In this document: positions 52,360 through 63,595 of the stretch, in pieces
How positions within the stretch are numbered: the first letter of the stretch is position 1
Layout of the letters: the number at the start of each line of letters is the position of its first letter
From: Pisolithus tinctorius
Lineage: Eukaryota > Basidiomycota > Agaricomycetes > Boletales > Pisolithaceae
Direction of reading: 5' to 3'
DNA length: 64,000 nt
NCBI GenBank assembly: GCA_024663395.1
Contig: JANFAH010000010.1
Coordinates: 558,001-622,000 of the forward strand
The notes under the pieces: generated by a model
What the model was told of the DNA's origin: nothing
The model's database searches: none
The model's input: the letters and a program-made list of their open reading frames with translations, nothing else
Made by a program: the position numbers and the translations under genes

Positions 52360-52810
52360 TGTTATGTTTCACCCCTATTTTCTCTTTTCACTATGTGTTT
52401 GCCTTGTGTTTGATCCATTGGGCTTGTTTTCCTTTTTGAGCCATCTTCTCCTTGATCCAACAGCTCTCTATTTCCACCAGTAGCATTGCTCTCTCATTAC
52501 ACACTTCAGACATGTGTCATCATTGCTCTACCAATGGCATAGTTACCTTGTTACATGCAGATGCCTCATGGTCCATTTCCTTGTAGTATTTAGTCTGTCA
52601 GCTCAAGTCCTGGAACCCCAGACTTGAGCTGCTCAATCATATGCAGTAGTCCTCAGAACTTTGCCCTCAGTGTCCCTTACCAGGACCACTCCTACCAGTG
52701 TTGCCCTAAATCCTTTGTCGTTTATGAAGATTACTGCAGCTGTTGCTCAGTAGAAACCAATCATCTGCATTTGAGCTCTCCCTACATCTTGACTTCGGTT
52801 GAGCATAACA
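52360..52810 (+). repeat. GypC 5' LTR
   Basis: 451 bp, TGTTATGTTTCACCCC to GAGCATAACA. It contains an inverted repeat, GCTCAAGTC at 52601-52609 and GACTTGAGC at 52621-52629. The second arm is the predicted mRNA start used in self-priming. Confidence 0.93.
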
Positions 52811-52812
52811 AA

Positions 52813-52823
52813 AGCTCAAGTCT
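52813..52823 (+). promoter_or_regulatory. Candidate self-priming site of GypC
   Basis: AGCTCAAGTCT, starting 2 nt after the 5' LTR, is the exact reverse complement of AGACTTGAGCT at 52620-52630 in the LTR. Offset and length (11 nt) match GypB and the published Tf1 mechanism. Confidence 0.6.
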
Positions 52824-53109
52824 ACCAGCCTTTGGCTGAATCAGTCACTGTTTAGTGTACCACCATGAACCCCTGAAACAACCAACACTGGGCACCATTG
52901 CAACCCACTCATGAAGAATCATCATCTGACGAAGAACAGGAAAGCACTGTCACAGACACCTGCTCCAATGAACTGAACAACCAGATAGAGGCTTTACCTC
53001 TGGTATCCTCTCAAACCTCTTCAATCAGTCCCTTGCCACACTTGGTACTCCCATTCCACCAGTACCTGCCACCACACTTCCTACACCCCCACTCCCACCA
53101 CAGAACACG

Positions 53110-54011
53110 ATGTCTGGTTCATCGTCGAAGGGAACAACTGGCACTACCACTGTCAAACCCACAGAACTGAAGATTGGTGCCCCATCTGACTTTGATGGTG
53201 ACCAAAAGAATGCCATGAGTTGGCTGTACTCAGTACAGACCTATCTCTTAGTAAATGAAGAAATTTATGACATGGACACCAAAAAGGTTGTCTATGCCCT
53301 GTTGTATATGAAGAAAGGTGTTCTCATTCATGGGCAGCTACCTTCCAGAAAACTTCTCTGAAAAAGAACCCCCCAAGTTTTGGCTCTTTTACCAATTTCA
53401 CTAAAGATTTTAAAGAGTCATTTACCTCCTCCAACACTGCTGGTACTGCAATTGCCAAATTGCGAACCTTGAAACAGAAGGATTCTGTGGAACAATACAT
53501 CACAGATTTTGGAACCACTGCCACTGACTCAACCATCATGGAAGATGTTGCTTTGATCGAGTTCTTCTCACAAGGACTCAAACCCTTCATTGCAAATCAC
53601 ATCCACATGATGGAGACCACCCATACCAAGGTCACTGAGTGGTACACTCAGGCACAAAAATTTGATGCAAAGTGGAGGAAAGTGAATGAACTTTCCAGAA
53701 AGAAAGAAAAGAGGATGTTCTACCCCAAGAACAACCTCACTGAAGAAAAAGATCCCAACACCATGGATGTGGATGGAGTGAGACTCTCCAAAGAAGAAAG
53801 AGACCAACACATCAAAGAAGGAAGATGTTTCAGTCATGGAAACAAGGGACATCTCTCCCAAGAATGTCCAGACAAAGGGAAGACTCCCCAGAAAAGAGTC
53901 AAGAAGATCTGCAAAATTGTGGAGGTAGAAGAAAGTGATGATGAAGAAAAAGTCACTGGTCCCTCCATTGGCCTGGTCAACATTGCTAGGGTGCTTGGAA
54001 AGGATTTTTAG
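53110..54011 (+). pseudogene. GypC gag
   Basis: ATG 53110 (MSGSSSKGTTGTT). IGAPSDFDGDQKNAMSWLYS and VVYALLYMKKG are in the first frame. A frameshift near 53325-53340 moves the rest: AATFQKTSLKK, TNFTKDFKESF, then LKQKDSVEQYITDFGT, ALIEFFSQGLKPFIANHI, ARKFDAKWRK-like (AQKFDAKWRKVNEL) and the nucleocapsid knuckle CFSHGNKGHLSQEC, in which the second Cys of CX2CX4HX4C is His. It ends at TAG 54009-54011 after GATTTTTAG. Pol continues in the -1 frame directly (FLEGNPALMPDVP), so either a T was lost from the run or frameshifting occurs there. Confidence 0.82.
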
Positions 54012-57000
54012 AAGGGAACCCTGCATTGATGCCAGATGTTCCCAATGCTAAGGACAGTTCTATTTCTGTTGCACCTGTACTTGTATCTTCTACACCAGAA
54101 CATACTATGCAGATCCCCATTTCCCTTTACACATCAGAAAGAACTTTGAAAGCCATCAACACTACCACTCTGGTTGACTCTGGAGCAGAAATTTCCTGCA
54201 TTGACTGGGCCTTTGTATGAAAGCACTGAATTCCCACCCAATGACTCACTGAACCCATTCTCACCAAAAATGCTGATGGGACTCAAAATTCCAAGGGAAA
54301 GATCTTGTTTTCTGCCACCCTCTACTTCAAGGTTGAAGGACTTGTTCATCAGTCCTTCTTCCACATAATCAACTGTGGCATGGAAAACATCATTCTTGGC
54401 CTCCCTTGGCTACAAGAAAACAACCCCATCATTGATTGGAGAATGGGCATGCTGTCCATCAATGAGAAGACTGACAGGTCTAAGGAATTGAAATGCAGCA
54501 TCTCCTCTGTTGCAGTTGAAGAACCTACCATAAACCTTGTGTCCCCTGCTGAAAAGAAGGGAGTAAACAAGTTTATGGATTACAAAGAACCTGAGGATGA
54601 AACCATCCAAGCACACTTTGTGATGTTGGTTGGAAAACTCATTGAAGAAGCCAAGAAGATTAATCCCATCAATAATCTTCTTCAAAAAATCACTACAGCC
54701 ACTGAGCTGGCTCAAGAAGAACATAAGAAGAAACCAAAGGCTGTCCTCCCTGAGGACTATGAAGACTTTGCCTCTGTTTTCAAGAAACCCTCCAATGGAG
54801 TCCTGCCTCTGTCATGACCCTACGATCATGTCATCAACCTTGTAGAGGACTTTGTCCCGAAGGTGGCAAAAGCATACCCACTCTCTCCCTCCAAATGACA
54901 GTCTGTGGAGAAATTCATTGAAGAAAACCTTTGAGAGGGAAACATATGCCCCTCGAAGTCTCCCCAAGCTGTGCCTTTCTTCTTTGTCGGAAAGAAAGAT
55001 GGCTCCCTTCATCCATGCCAAGATTACCAATATCTGAACAAAAATACTGTGAAGGATGTGTACCCCCTTCCTCTCATCTCAGATCTCATCAACAAACTTA
55101 AGGGAGCATCTATCTTCACAAAGATGGATGTCAGATTGGGCTAAATAACATCCACATCAAAGAAGGAGATGAGTGGAAAGCCATGTTCATCATGCATAAA
55201 GGTCTCTTTGAACCCATGATCATGTTCTTCAGGTTGTGCAATTCCCCTGCCACCTTCCAGTGATTCATGAATGACTCCTTCCGAGACATGATTGCTGAAG
55301 GATGGTTGGTCATCTATATGGATGACCTTCTCATCTTCTCTACCAACCCTGAAGAACACAAATGAAGAACCTGTCATGTTCTTGAACAAATGAAGGAACT
55401 CTCACTCCCTCTGAAATTAGAAAAGTGTCATTTTGATCTAAGTGAGGTTGAATACCTTGGAATGATCATAAAAGAAAACACCATCACCATGGACCCTATC
55501 AAAGTCCAAGGCATTGCAGAATGGCCTGTCCTGAAGAAAGTTAAGGATGTATGATCCTTCCTTGGATTCGCAAACTTCTACCAAAGATTCATCCCCTACT
55601 ATTCAGACATCGCCTGACCCCTCATTGACCTTACCAAGAAAGCCATTACTTGGGAATGGTCAAAGAAATGCCAAACTGCCTTTGAACTCCTGAAAAGGAT
55701 TTTCATGGCACAACTGACTCTTCAAATGCCCGACACCTCCCAGCCATTTGCAATAACTACAGATGCATCCAAGTATGCAACAGGAGGTGTCCTCCTCCAG
55801 GAAGATTCAAATGGCCAGTGGCAACCCTGTGCCTTTATTTCCCAATCATTTAATCCCACAGAACAAAACTACAACATATACGACAGAGAACTATTAGGGG
55901 TTATTCAAGGATTGAAATCTTGGAGACACTATCTCCATGGATCCCTGTTCCTGGTCAAGGTTTTCACAGATCACAAGAACTTGACCTACTTTAAAGCACC
56001 ACAGAACCTAAATCATTGCCAAGCTTGCTGGCTCCTCAACCTTGCAGACTTTGATCTGCAACTTGAACACATTCCAGGCAAGGACCTGGCTGCCCCAGAT
56101 GCTCTGTCTCACTGACCTGATCATGTCCCCAATGATGATGATGACAATAAAGTAGTTACCCTCCTCCCTCAAACCATGTTCATCAGTCTCATTGACCCAA
56201 ACCTTACCAAGCAGGTCACATCATCCTCCATGGCAGACCCTGTGGTCCAAATGGCACTTCATGCCATTGAAAATGTCAACATGCCTCTCCCTTTCAAATC
56301 TCACCTTTCTGACTGGAGGTTTGACAATGGAGTGTTGCTTTACAAAGATCGGGTGTACATCCCCAATGATCCTACCCTCAGACAGACCATCATGTCCAAC
56401 CACCATGACCACCCCTCCACTGGACACCCTGGTGTCTTGAAGACTCAGCAGCTCATCTCTTCTGAGTTTTGGTGGCCTGGACTTGTGTCCTTTGTCCAGA
56501 AGTACATTGAAGGCTGTGCTACATGCCAGCAAAATAAAGTAAACACTCACCCGACGACACCCCCCCTTACACCTATCCCCTCCACCTCAACCTGACCCTT
56601 CCAACAGATCTCCTGTGATCTGGTCACTGACTTACCCCTTTCAAAGGGTTTCAATTCCCTCTTGGTCATGGTAGACCATGGGCTTACAAAGGGGGTAATT
56701 TTAGCACTGACTAAGAAGACTGCCTCTGCTGCCGATGTTGCACCACTATTTTTCAAGAAAGTCTACTCCTGCTTTGGGATGTATGACAGAATTATATCTG
56801 ATTGAGGTCCTCAGTTTGCCTCTACTTTTGCAAAAAGAACTTGCTTCCCTTTTGGGATACTCCCTTGCCTTGTCAATGGCATACCATCCCCAGACTGATG
56901 GAGAAACTGAACATGTAAACCAAGAGGTGGAAACTTATCTCCACATCTTCTGTCAGAATGACCCCACTTTGTGGGTGGACAATCTTCCAATGGCAGAATT

Positions 57001-57723
57001 TGCACACAATCACTGTCCTCATTCCATCACCCATCAATCACTGTTCTACCTCATGTATGGGTATGAACTGCAACCGCTTCCATCTCTTATCATGGAAACC
57101 CACCTTCCCACTGCCAAGTCTAGACTTGAGGAACTCCATAAAGCTAGAGAGGAAGCCCTAGTGGCACATGATCTAGCCAGAAGAACAATGAAAGACTGCT
57201 CATCTCGACCCTTCACCCCATTCCAGAAAGGTGATAAGGTCAGGCTGGAAGCATGCAACCTCAAATGTTCCTATGAAAATAGAAAACGTGCCCCAAAATG
57301 AGAAGGACCCTTTACCATCTCCAATGTCCTATCTCTGATTACTGTCAAGTACGGGATGTCCGGGTTGAGTCCGGACCAGAGACCAAAGTGAGTGCAAGGC
57401 CAAAGGGTCGGGATCAAGAGGGGAGACGAGAGTACAGAAGATTGGACTGGTTGGACTTAGTGACTGAGAGTACAGCACTATTCCCTTGCATGGGTCTCAG
57501 TCTGAGTCCGAGGCCAAGACAAGGTTATCAGAGGTAACTTAGTTGATTTCAGACTGAGGTCTACAGGCCGAGTATCTACGAGCTTATATACTAGAGTAGC
57601 TATAGTACGGAGACCAGTAATGCCGGTCTCGCAAGGATTGCTAAGATGATTGGTAAGACAAGTATTAGTAACGCATGACTAAGGTAACAGAGACCGGGAC
57701 AGATGGACCAGGGACAGGACTGG

Positions 57724-59571
57724 TGTCACACACCAAAGGTGTTGTGGACATGGTTACAGCTGACTCTGCCTAACTTGTCAACGAGTTGTGTGCAATGCCC
57801 ATGCATGCAGATGAAGACTAAAGGCCTCATGCATAGAAAGACTGTTGGACGTGAACAGTCATCCTTTGCACAAGATTGAGTTGTCAGTGCTAGAGAGAAA
57901 AGAGGAAGCAAGTTAAGTGCACATTAAAAGTTTTTAGCACCCGTGTACAGCATTCTGGTTTTCGTCATATCTCTGCTGTTTCCAAAGATATCGACTCGGT
58001 TCGCACACTCGCTTAAAGTGCTCAGCCCCACGATTCTTCCTTCCAAATTTGGAGAGGATCCTCGCACCCTACGTGTTTCTACAGCACTCCATCCATCAGA
58101 TGCTCATTTCGCTAAGTCCATCAATCATGGCCGCCTCTTCGTCAGTCATCTCGCTTGTCTCGTTTGCCAGAGACAATGGCTATGTATATCTGCCAGGTAT
58201 TCCCACCAGCTTCTGTCCTGAAGCCCCCTGGTTCATCCTGTCATTGTTGGCCCCGTCCCATCCCATGCAGCTTGGTCAGCGTGTTCTCCTTGTCAGTATG
58301 ACTTCCAGAAGGACGTTCTTTGGTTGCCTCAGGTCTGTCACTTGGTTAGAAAGGTCTTATGTGGTCGTTTCAGTCTCCCCTCTTGATGAAGCATATGGAT
58401 CATTCCTCCCTGCTCCCTGCACCATCTTTGTTCCAATCTCGTCCATCATTCTTCCTGCATTGCGACAGCTGCAGTATAATCTACTGTCCTCCAGCCTCCC
58501 TTATTGCATCCATGATGAGTATGACATGCATCTTGCCTTCCTACTGCAAGATCCAGCAGCAGATGTCCCTCCTTCTCCTCCTCCTCTGTCAGAACCCTGT
58601 CCATGAAGTTTTTGTTAACTTTGCTGAGAGGATGAAAGGGTGGGAGATGCAATCATCTATGCCTCCCATTGCCCCACAGACCCCCAATGCCCTAGCCCCC
58701 TTTGATGCCTGACTCATGCCCTTCAATTCTGGAATTAATACTTCCCTATCTGGAAACACTGTCCATCTGTCATGCCATCTTTGGATCTAGAGATGTCTCT
58801 GCCGAGATCTGACTTGCATCACCACCCCCTAATGTGATATCAGTGCGCTTACTCGGTTTCTGACTCTATTTGACTCATTCTGTGATATTTTGACTATCCT
58901 TGACTTGTTCATTGCCAATACTTACCAATCCTCTTTGCTTGCTTACTTTTCATTTCTCGCTTACTCATCATGATTACTCAGTCCTTACTCATTACTTACC
59001 AAGTGTTTGTGCCTTGTTTGTCACAAGCTGTGCTCCCCCCATAGTATATAAACCCCCATGTACTTAGCTACCCAAGAAGCAATTCAGAATCAGTCCAGCA
59101 GTCAGTTTAGTGTCTATCTCATCATCGACAGTTGAGGCTCATTTGGAAGAGTCTATCTGTCTTCATTCATATCATTGGTAGTTGAGGCTCCATCAAGGGT
59201 CTATCTACCACCATCCATCATCTGCAGTCTTATCCACACTTAGTCAGCACTCTTGCTTAGTCATCCATCTGCTCCAGTGTAACTCGTCATCGACTTGCAC
59301 CAGGAGCATGTCTTATTAAAGTCCATCATCCCAAGTCCTTTCAGCTGAACACCTTCACTCTGTTCAGCATCCCTCATCCAGTCATCACTCGTTCATCTGC
59401 TCTTGCGTAAGTCATTGACAACTTGCACTAGGAGCACCTGCCATTGAAACTCCCCCCACTTTAGGTTTCTCTGCACTCCAGGTTCCATGGAGGCAAACCA
59501 CCACTCACTCTTATTTGTCTTTTGTGTTGGATTTGTTTGGTTTTCACCAGCATTCCACACTTTGACTCACA
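57724..59571 (+). repeat. LTR-X4: solo LTR nested in the solo GypB LTR
   Basis: 1,848 bp, TGTCACACACC to TTGACTCACA, with flanks CTGG (57720-57723) and CCGG (59572-59575), a duplication with one C/T difference. TATA box near 59044. Confidence 0.88.
58049..58606 (+). CDS. LTR-X4 U3 ORF
   Basis: Fourth copy of the LTR-X frame: SFARDNGYVYLPGIPTSF, MTSRRTFFGCLRSVTWLE, LDEAYGSFLPAPCTIFVP and HDEYDMHLAFLLQDPAAD. Open throughout. The overlapping short frame is open too (57943-58221). Conservation of both frames in four independently inserted copies is the main support. Confidence 0.5.
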   Translation: MERILAPYVFLQHSIHQMLISLSPSIMAASSSVISLVSFARDNGYVYLPGIPTSFCPEAPWFILSLLAPSHPMQLGQRVLLVSMTSRRTFFGCLRSVTWLERSYVVVSVSPLDEAYGSFLPAPCTIFVPISSIILPALRQLQYNLLSSSLPYCIHDEYDMHLAFLLQDPAADVPPSPPPLSEPCP

Positions 59572-60183
59572 CCGGGCAGAGTTTAACCGAAGTGACATGC
59601 ACTGCAAAGCAGTGCTCACTGCACTAGACCAACTGGGGACTTGGGATTGGCGAGGCCGAGGCCGGACTGAGTGAGTGTGAGGCCGAGTCCAGCCAGGGTC
59701 GAGATACGACTATGACAATTACATATCACCTCACAATCCCCACATGATGGAAGATCCACAACATCTTCCATGCTTCCCTCTTATCTCCCTATCATGAAAA
59801 TGACGTTCATGGACTGAACTTCCTGGCCCCACCACCTGACCTTGTCAATGAGGAGGAAGAGTATGAAGTTGAGGCAATAGTTGGCAATAAAAGGTCTGGC
59901 CATGGACATGCCTTTTTAATTAAATGGAAAGGTTACCCTTCTTCTGAAAACTCATGGCAAAAGGAAGCACACCTAGAACATGTGGATGATATGCTCTCTG
60001 CATATAAGAAATGTTTTCCCAAAGACTTCCCCCTACAGAAAACACCCACTTGACACTCCTCTAGTACCATCAGAAACATCTCTGTTGAAATGCCCCCTTG
60101 TCACTACACCTACCCCTGCAAACCTTCTCGCCATCACACCCTGTTTGCCCATCATCTGCAACAGCCAGCTAGTGATCAGATGA

Positions 60184-61094
60184 TCACCTCTTACTGACTC
60201 TTTGTTGCTGACCCTGCCATCATCAGCACTGTTTATCATGAAGTCAATGAAAACTCCCCTCTCAACTTGGTATATCATGTCACCATCCAAGCCCTTCGGC
60301 TTGAGGAACTGTCTTGTTATGTTAACTGACAGAACCCTCTTCTGTCTCCTGCACAAACCATCCTAAATGAGATCACCATTCAGCAGGTTCCCCTGCTTCT
60401 CAAACTTTTTGATGTCCTTGGAGGTGCTGACCTCATCTATAACATCTGCCAATACCCTATGTTGATCGCACCCCCTCCTCCTGGGTCTCAAAGGCCCTCG
60501 ACTGCAACTTCCCCTCCAGTTTCCTCCATGTCATCCTCCCCTCTGGCATCGTCACCATCATCATCCTCCCATTCATCTCACCCTCTTCATAGAGCTGATA
60601 GACCCCATGCCTGTTGTCTGTCAGGCCCTAAACCCCAACCTTGCAAATCTCATGACTCCCCATCAGAGGTAGATCCCAAGACTGCCTTCAGCATCTCCAG
60701 AGCTGAACTTGACTACACCCTGAATGTTGTTGAGACCCTTGCCCAATTACCACTGTCTCCTGTGCTAAATGCACTAACTGAGTTTGATTGCCCACTCACC
60801 CCTTCTGACCCATGCTACCATCATGCATGCTATGTCTGCCATTGTCTTGGTCATATCTGTGTCAATTGTGGACTTTATGAATGTCCCCTTTGTCATACCA
60901 CTCACCCTGGGCATGCTCAAGCCAAGTGCCTGTCCATATGTCCTCGTCGTCCATTACAAGAAAGAATTGCCACCCCCACATTGGTGGATGATCATACCCT
61001 CATTGGGAGTGAGGATAATGATTTGTATGATAATGATTTCGACTTCGACGACTCTGCCATCAGTAACATGACTGGAGAGCCTTATGGAGAATAG
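60184..61094 (+). CDS. GypC accessory ORF with tandem zinc knuckles
   Basis: Sense ORF between the chromodomain and 3' LTR. The clean part runs from ATG 60459 to TAG 61092-61094 (211 codons). The same frame is open upstream to about 60190 except for a TGA after SCYVN, so the original start was probably earlier (YHEVNENSPLNLVYHV, QVPLLLKLFDVLGGADLIYN). After a Ser/Pro-rich part, SRAELDYTLNVVETLAQL leads to two zinc motifs: CYVCHCLGHICVNC (CX2CX4HX4C) and CPLCHTTHPGHAQAKC (CX2CX6HX4C), then an acidic tail (SEDNDLYDNDFDFDD). GypA has the matching first knuckle at the same place. A role in nucleic-acid binding is inferred. Confidence 0.65.
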
Positions 61095-61131
61095 TTGAAG
61101 TCAGGGACTTCAATGCTTAGAAGGGGGGTAA

Positions 61132-61582
61132 TGTTATGTTTCACCCCTATTTTCTCTTTTCACTATGTGTTTGCCTTGTGTTTGATCTGTTGGGCTTGTT
61201 TTCCTTTTTGTGCCATCTTCTCCTTGATCTGATGGCTCTCTATTTCCACCAGTAGCATTTCTCTCTCATTACACACTTCAGACATGTCGCATCATTGCTC
61301 AACCAATGGCATAGTTACCTCATTACATGCAGATGCCTCATGGTCCATTTCCTTGTAGTATTTAGTCTGTCAGCTCAAGTCCTGGAACCCCAGACTTGAG
61401 CTGCTCAATCATATGCAGTAGTCCTCAGAACTTTGCCCTCAGTGTCCCTTACCAGGACCACTCTTACCAGTGTTGCCCTAAATCCTTTGTCGTTTATGAA
61501 GGTTACTGCAGCCGTTGCTCAGTAGAAACCAATCATCTGCATTTGAGCTCTGCCTACATCTTGACTTCAGTCAAGCATAACA
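61132..61582 (+). repeat. GypC 3' LTR
   Basis: 451 bp, preceded by PPT AAGGGGGGTA (61121-61130) and followed by the AAATC duplication. It differs from the 5' LTR at about a dozen positions by eye. Confidence 0.93.
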
Positions 61583-62639
61583 AAATCTGTATTCCATACC
61601 TTGAAGTCCAGCATGCCATAATCTCCAGTGGCACTGTGGATAAGTTCAGGGACACCATGCAGCAATACCTTGGATTGTTTAGTGGTTAATTGAGAAGTGC
61701 ATCATAATGTAAATTACCCACTTTGTTTCAATCACAATGTTTTGCAGTGTAATTGACACAGTTCCTATATGCATCGAGTTTGCACTGAAGCCAGGGGATG
61801 AACACCCAATAAAAGACAAGCCTGACAGATTCAAAAATCCCAAGTCAGTATGGTACTCCTCAGAAAGTGATCAAATTACTGCTGTAATGTGTTGTCACAA
61901 TCATACCAGCCTTGTTGCACACCCCGATCCAGAAGAGACTCGAAGCCAGGTGTGAAGCAGCACTGGAGTTGTGACCAAGTGATTTCAGGCATGACATTCT
62001 TCTTTGTTTGCATCCATCTGTGTTGCAACATACCAAGCAAACTATGGTTATGCCACTGGCACAGCATAGTTTGGGCATTGGTGATCCCAAAGTTTTCTGT
62101 ACCTGGATCACTCTGTGTAACAAGTGGAATGTCTGTTAAGGAAGCAGCAGGTATGTGCATCCCCACAGCATGCCTAGGGTTAATTACTTACAACCAAGTT
62201 CATCAACAACATTGAGATAATAGCTTAGGATTAGTTGAGGGTTACAATTTCAATGCCAGATGCACATCCACATTATTCTTCATGAAAATGGCTCTATACA
62301 TATGTGGAGAGCTAAGCCAAACTGAAGCCATTGATCATGCTGATCAATTGCCCAAATATCATTCACAATAGCAGCCCAGAATTGCTGCCATTGAAGATGC
62401 TGAGCCTTCCACTGTTGAACAAGATTGGGCTCGTAGGTGGTGAAGTATTCATGGACAACACTGCTGCAGTGGAGTAAGTTGATGTATGGGATGGTTGATC
62501 CAAACTTACCGAGATACAGACATGTCCATCTCATGGAACGATAAACTTATTGTTTCATGCACTCCAGCCTTGGGGTACATCTCACACAGATGGACCATAA
62601 CACTACAGATCGGTTCAGTTGTGTGGCCCTGCTGGTGAG

Positions 62640-63270
62640 TATGGTGTAGGAACTAGTCCAAGTAGCTGTATAATACGAGCTAGATGGCTTAGATAACAAC
62701 AATAAAAAAATGAAGGGAACGAATTGTTCGTCCCAAGGGATTCTGGACTGTCGGGACTAGAAGGCAAGACCCAGGGCTTTGTAGTGGTAGTGTTTCGTGA
62801 CATGCACGGCGTGGTCTGCAGAGTAGTACTGGCGATGCAAGCGGTGCAGGCGGTATACATAGTTCGTGCGCAGTGGAATGCGAGATGTGCGACATAGACA
62901 AAGTGTAAAGGAAACTCATGGTGACCTTCTGAGTGCCAAAAGGTATCATTCTGTACCTAAGTACAGGGCTTTATAGTCCAGACAAACCCGGAACCTAAGT
63001 AAGACAGGGTACAGTAAAGGAAAGCTGCGCGACAGCATGTACACAGAAGACAGGCCAAAACAGAGGCCAAGGGTATACTACAAGCACTAAAGGAATAGAG
63101 ACTGTGATAAGAGAAAGAGTCTGAGGAAAAACAACAACTGGAGCACAGTGGCTGTGGGTATAGCATTGCGTGAGAGGGAGCAAGGGCATGGGAAGGTAGC
63201 ACATGAACGATGGTGAATGCAAGAGGGGAGCAGATGTAACAGTAGTCACGGAACGGTTAATGATAGGGGC
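62640..63270. other. No recognisable gene or repeat
   Basis: About 630 bp upstream of the integrase-like gene. Overlapping short open frames on the minus strand have no family motif. A palindromic-looking GTACCTAAGTAC occurs at about 62953. Confidence 0.45.
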
Positions 63271-63595
63271 TTACATGTCCAGGGAATGCAGATTCCTCAC
63301 ACCTGCGGGGGACTTAGATGCTGACCATCCCCGGTCAGCCACGTGGCGTGGAGGACATAAATAACTTGCTGCATGGTGATGGCAATGGTGTGGTGCCGAG
63401 GGTTTGAGAATACCAGATGATTCCGCGTAGAAGCAAAGCAAGCATGGAGACCGTTGAATGCTGTGTATAGGCGTCCGGACCGATGACATAAGTGCCTCAT
63501 GGCTGCGAAGTATATAATTGTTAGTGCACGGCTCAAACCTTTGCATTGATTTGATTCTGTCCCCCTCATCAATCACCTTCTCTATCACTCTAGTC

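Larger units (their letters stand above)
57343..59717 (-). repeat. Solo GypB-family LTR (minus) inside GypC pol
   Basis: Left part 57343-57723 is the reverse complement of the GypB LTR 3' half (TGTCAAG... with the TATA region near 57585). Right part 59576-59717 is the 5' end, closing ...CGACTATGACA. Exact 5-bp duplication ATTAC (57338-57342, 59718-59722). About 523 bp when LTR-X4 is removed, matching the 524-bp GypB LTRs. It retains CpG sites that both GypB LTRs in this window have lost. Confidence 0.9.
54012..60053 (+). pseudogene. GypC pol: protease to chromodomain, split by nested LTRs
   Basis: Protease TTLVDSGAEISCIDW keeps [43 protein letters not shown]. RNase H: AITTDASKYATGGVL, NIYDRELLGVIQGL, FTDHKNLTYFK. 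Integrase zinc region HHDHPSTGHPGV...CATCQQNK is intact. Core: SCDLVTDLPLSKGFN, IISD-stop-GPQFAS, QTDGETEHVNQEVETYL. Stops are mostly TGA at expected Arg codons (for example 54815-54817, FQ-stop-FMND, V-stop-SFLGFANF). A one-base deletion near 55141 and an extra A near 56833 shift the frame. A solo LTR enters at 57343; the frame resumes after 59717 with YHLTIPTWWKIHNIFHASLL and the chromodomain YEVEAIVGNKRSG, AFLIKWKGYPSSENSW. Stop TGA at 60051-60053. Confidence 0.9.
52360..61582 (+). mobile_element. GypC: complete Ty3/gypsy chromovirus with nested LTRs
   Basis: 9,223 bp including 2,375 bp of nested DNA plus 5 bp of duplication. Two 451-bp LTRs and an exact 5-bp target duplication AAATC (52355-52359, 61583-61587). 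Order: 5' LTR, self-priming site, gag, pol to chromodomain (split by a solo GypB LTR at 57343-59717), accessory ORF with two zinc knuckles, PPT AAGGGGGGTA, 3' LTR. Pol is heavily damaged, with about ten TGA stops and at least two indels. It inserted in the minus-strand integrase-like gene. A solo LTR of the family is at 18706-19156. Confidence 0.95.
51779..62534 (-). pseudogene. Integrase-core-like (DDE) gene split by GypC
   Basis: Minus-strand gene read from 62534 down to 61588, then 52354 down to 51779. First part: GKFGSTIPYINLLHCSSVV, VNDIWAIDQHDQWLQFGLAL (candidate first Asp), then RIMWMCIWH and NPQLILSYYLNVVDELG. An intron (donor GTAAGT near 62189, acceptor CTTAACAG) follows, then DIPLVTQSDPGTENFGITNA (candidate second Asp), LLGMLQHRWMQTKKNVMPEI and FTPGFESLLDRGVQQGWYD. 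After GypC: IDHAAIEHVHKVYINSAHPM, FGPFLKKCYTMLQHPPIG, and an acidic tail ending ADNESDDDDPFLDKW with TAG at 51781-51779. It resembles integrase-core proteins repeated in Agaricomycete genomes. Stops and the 9.2-kb insertion make it inactive. Confidence 0.55.

Noticed and set aside
54003..54011. Programmed frameshift site at the GypC gag stop
   Set aside because: The T run before TAG does not form a canonical heptamer in phase; loss of one T explains it equally well.
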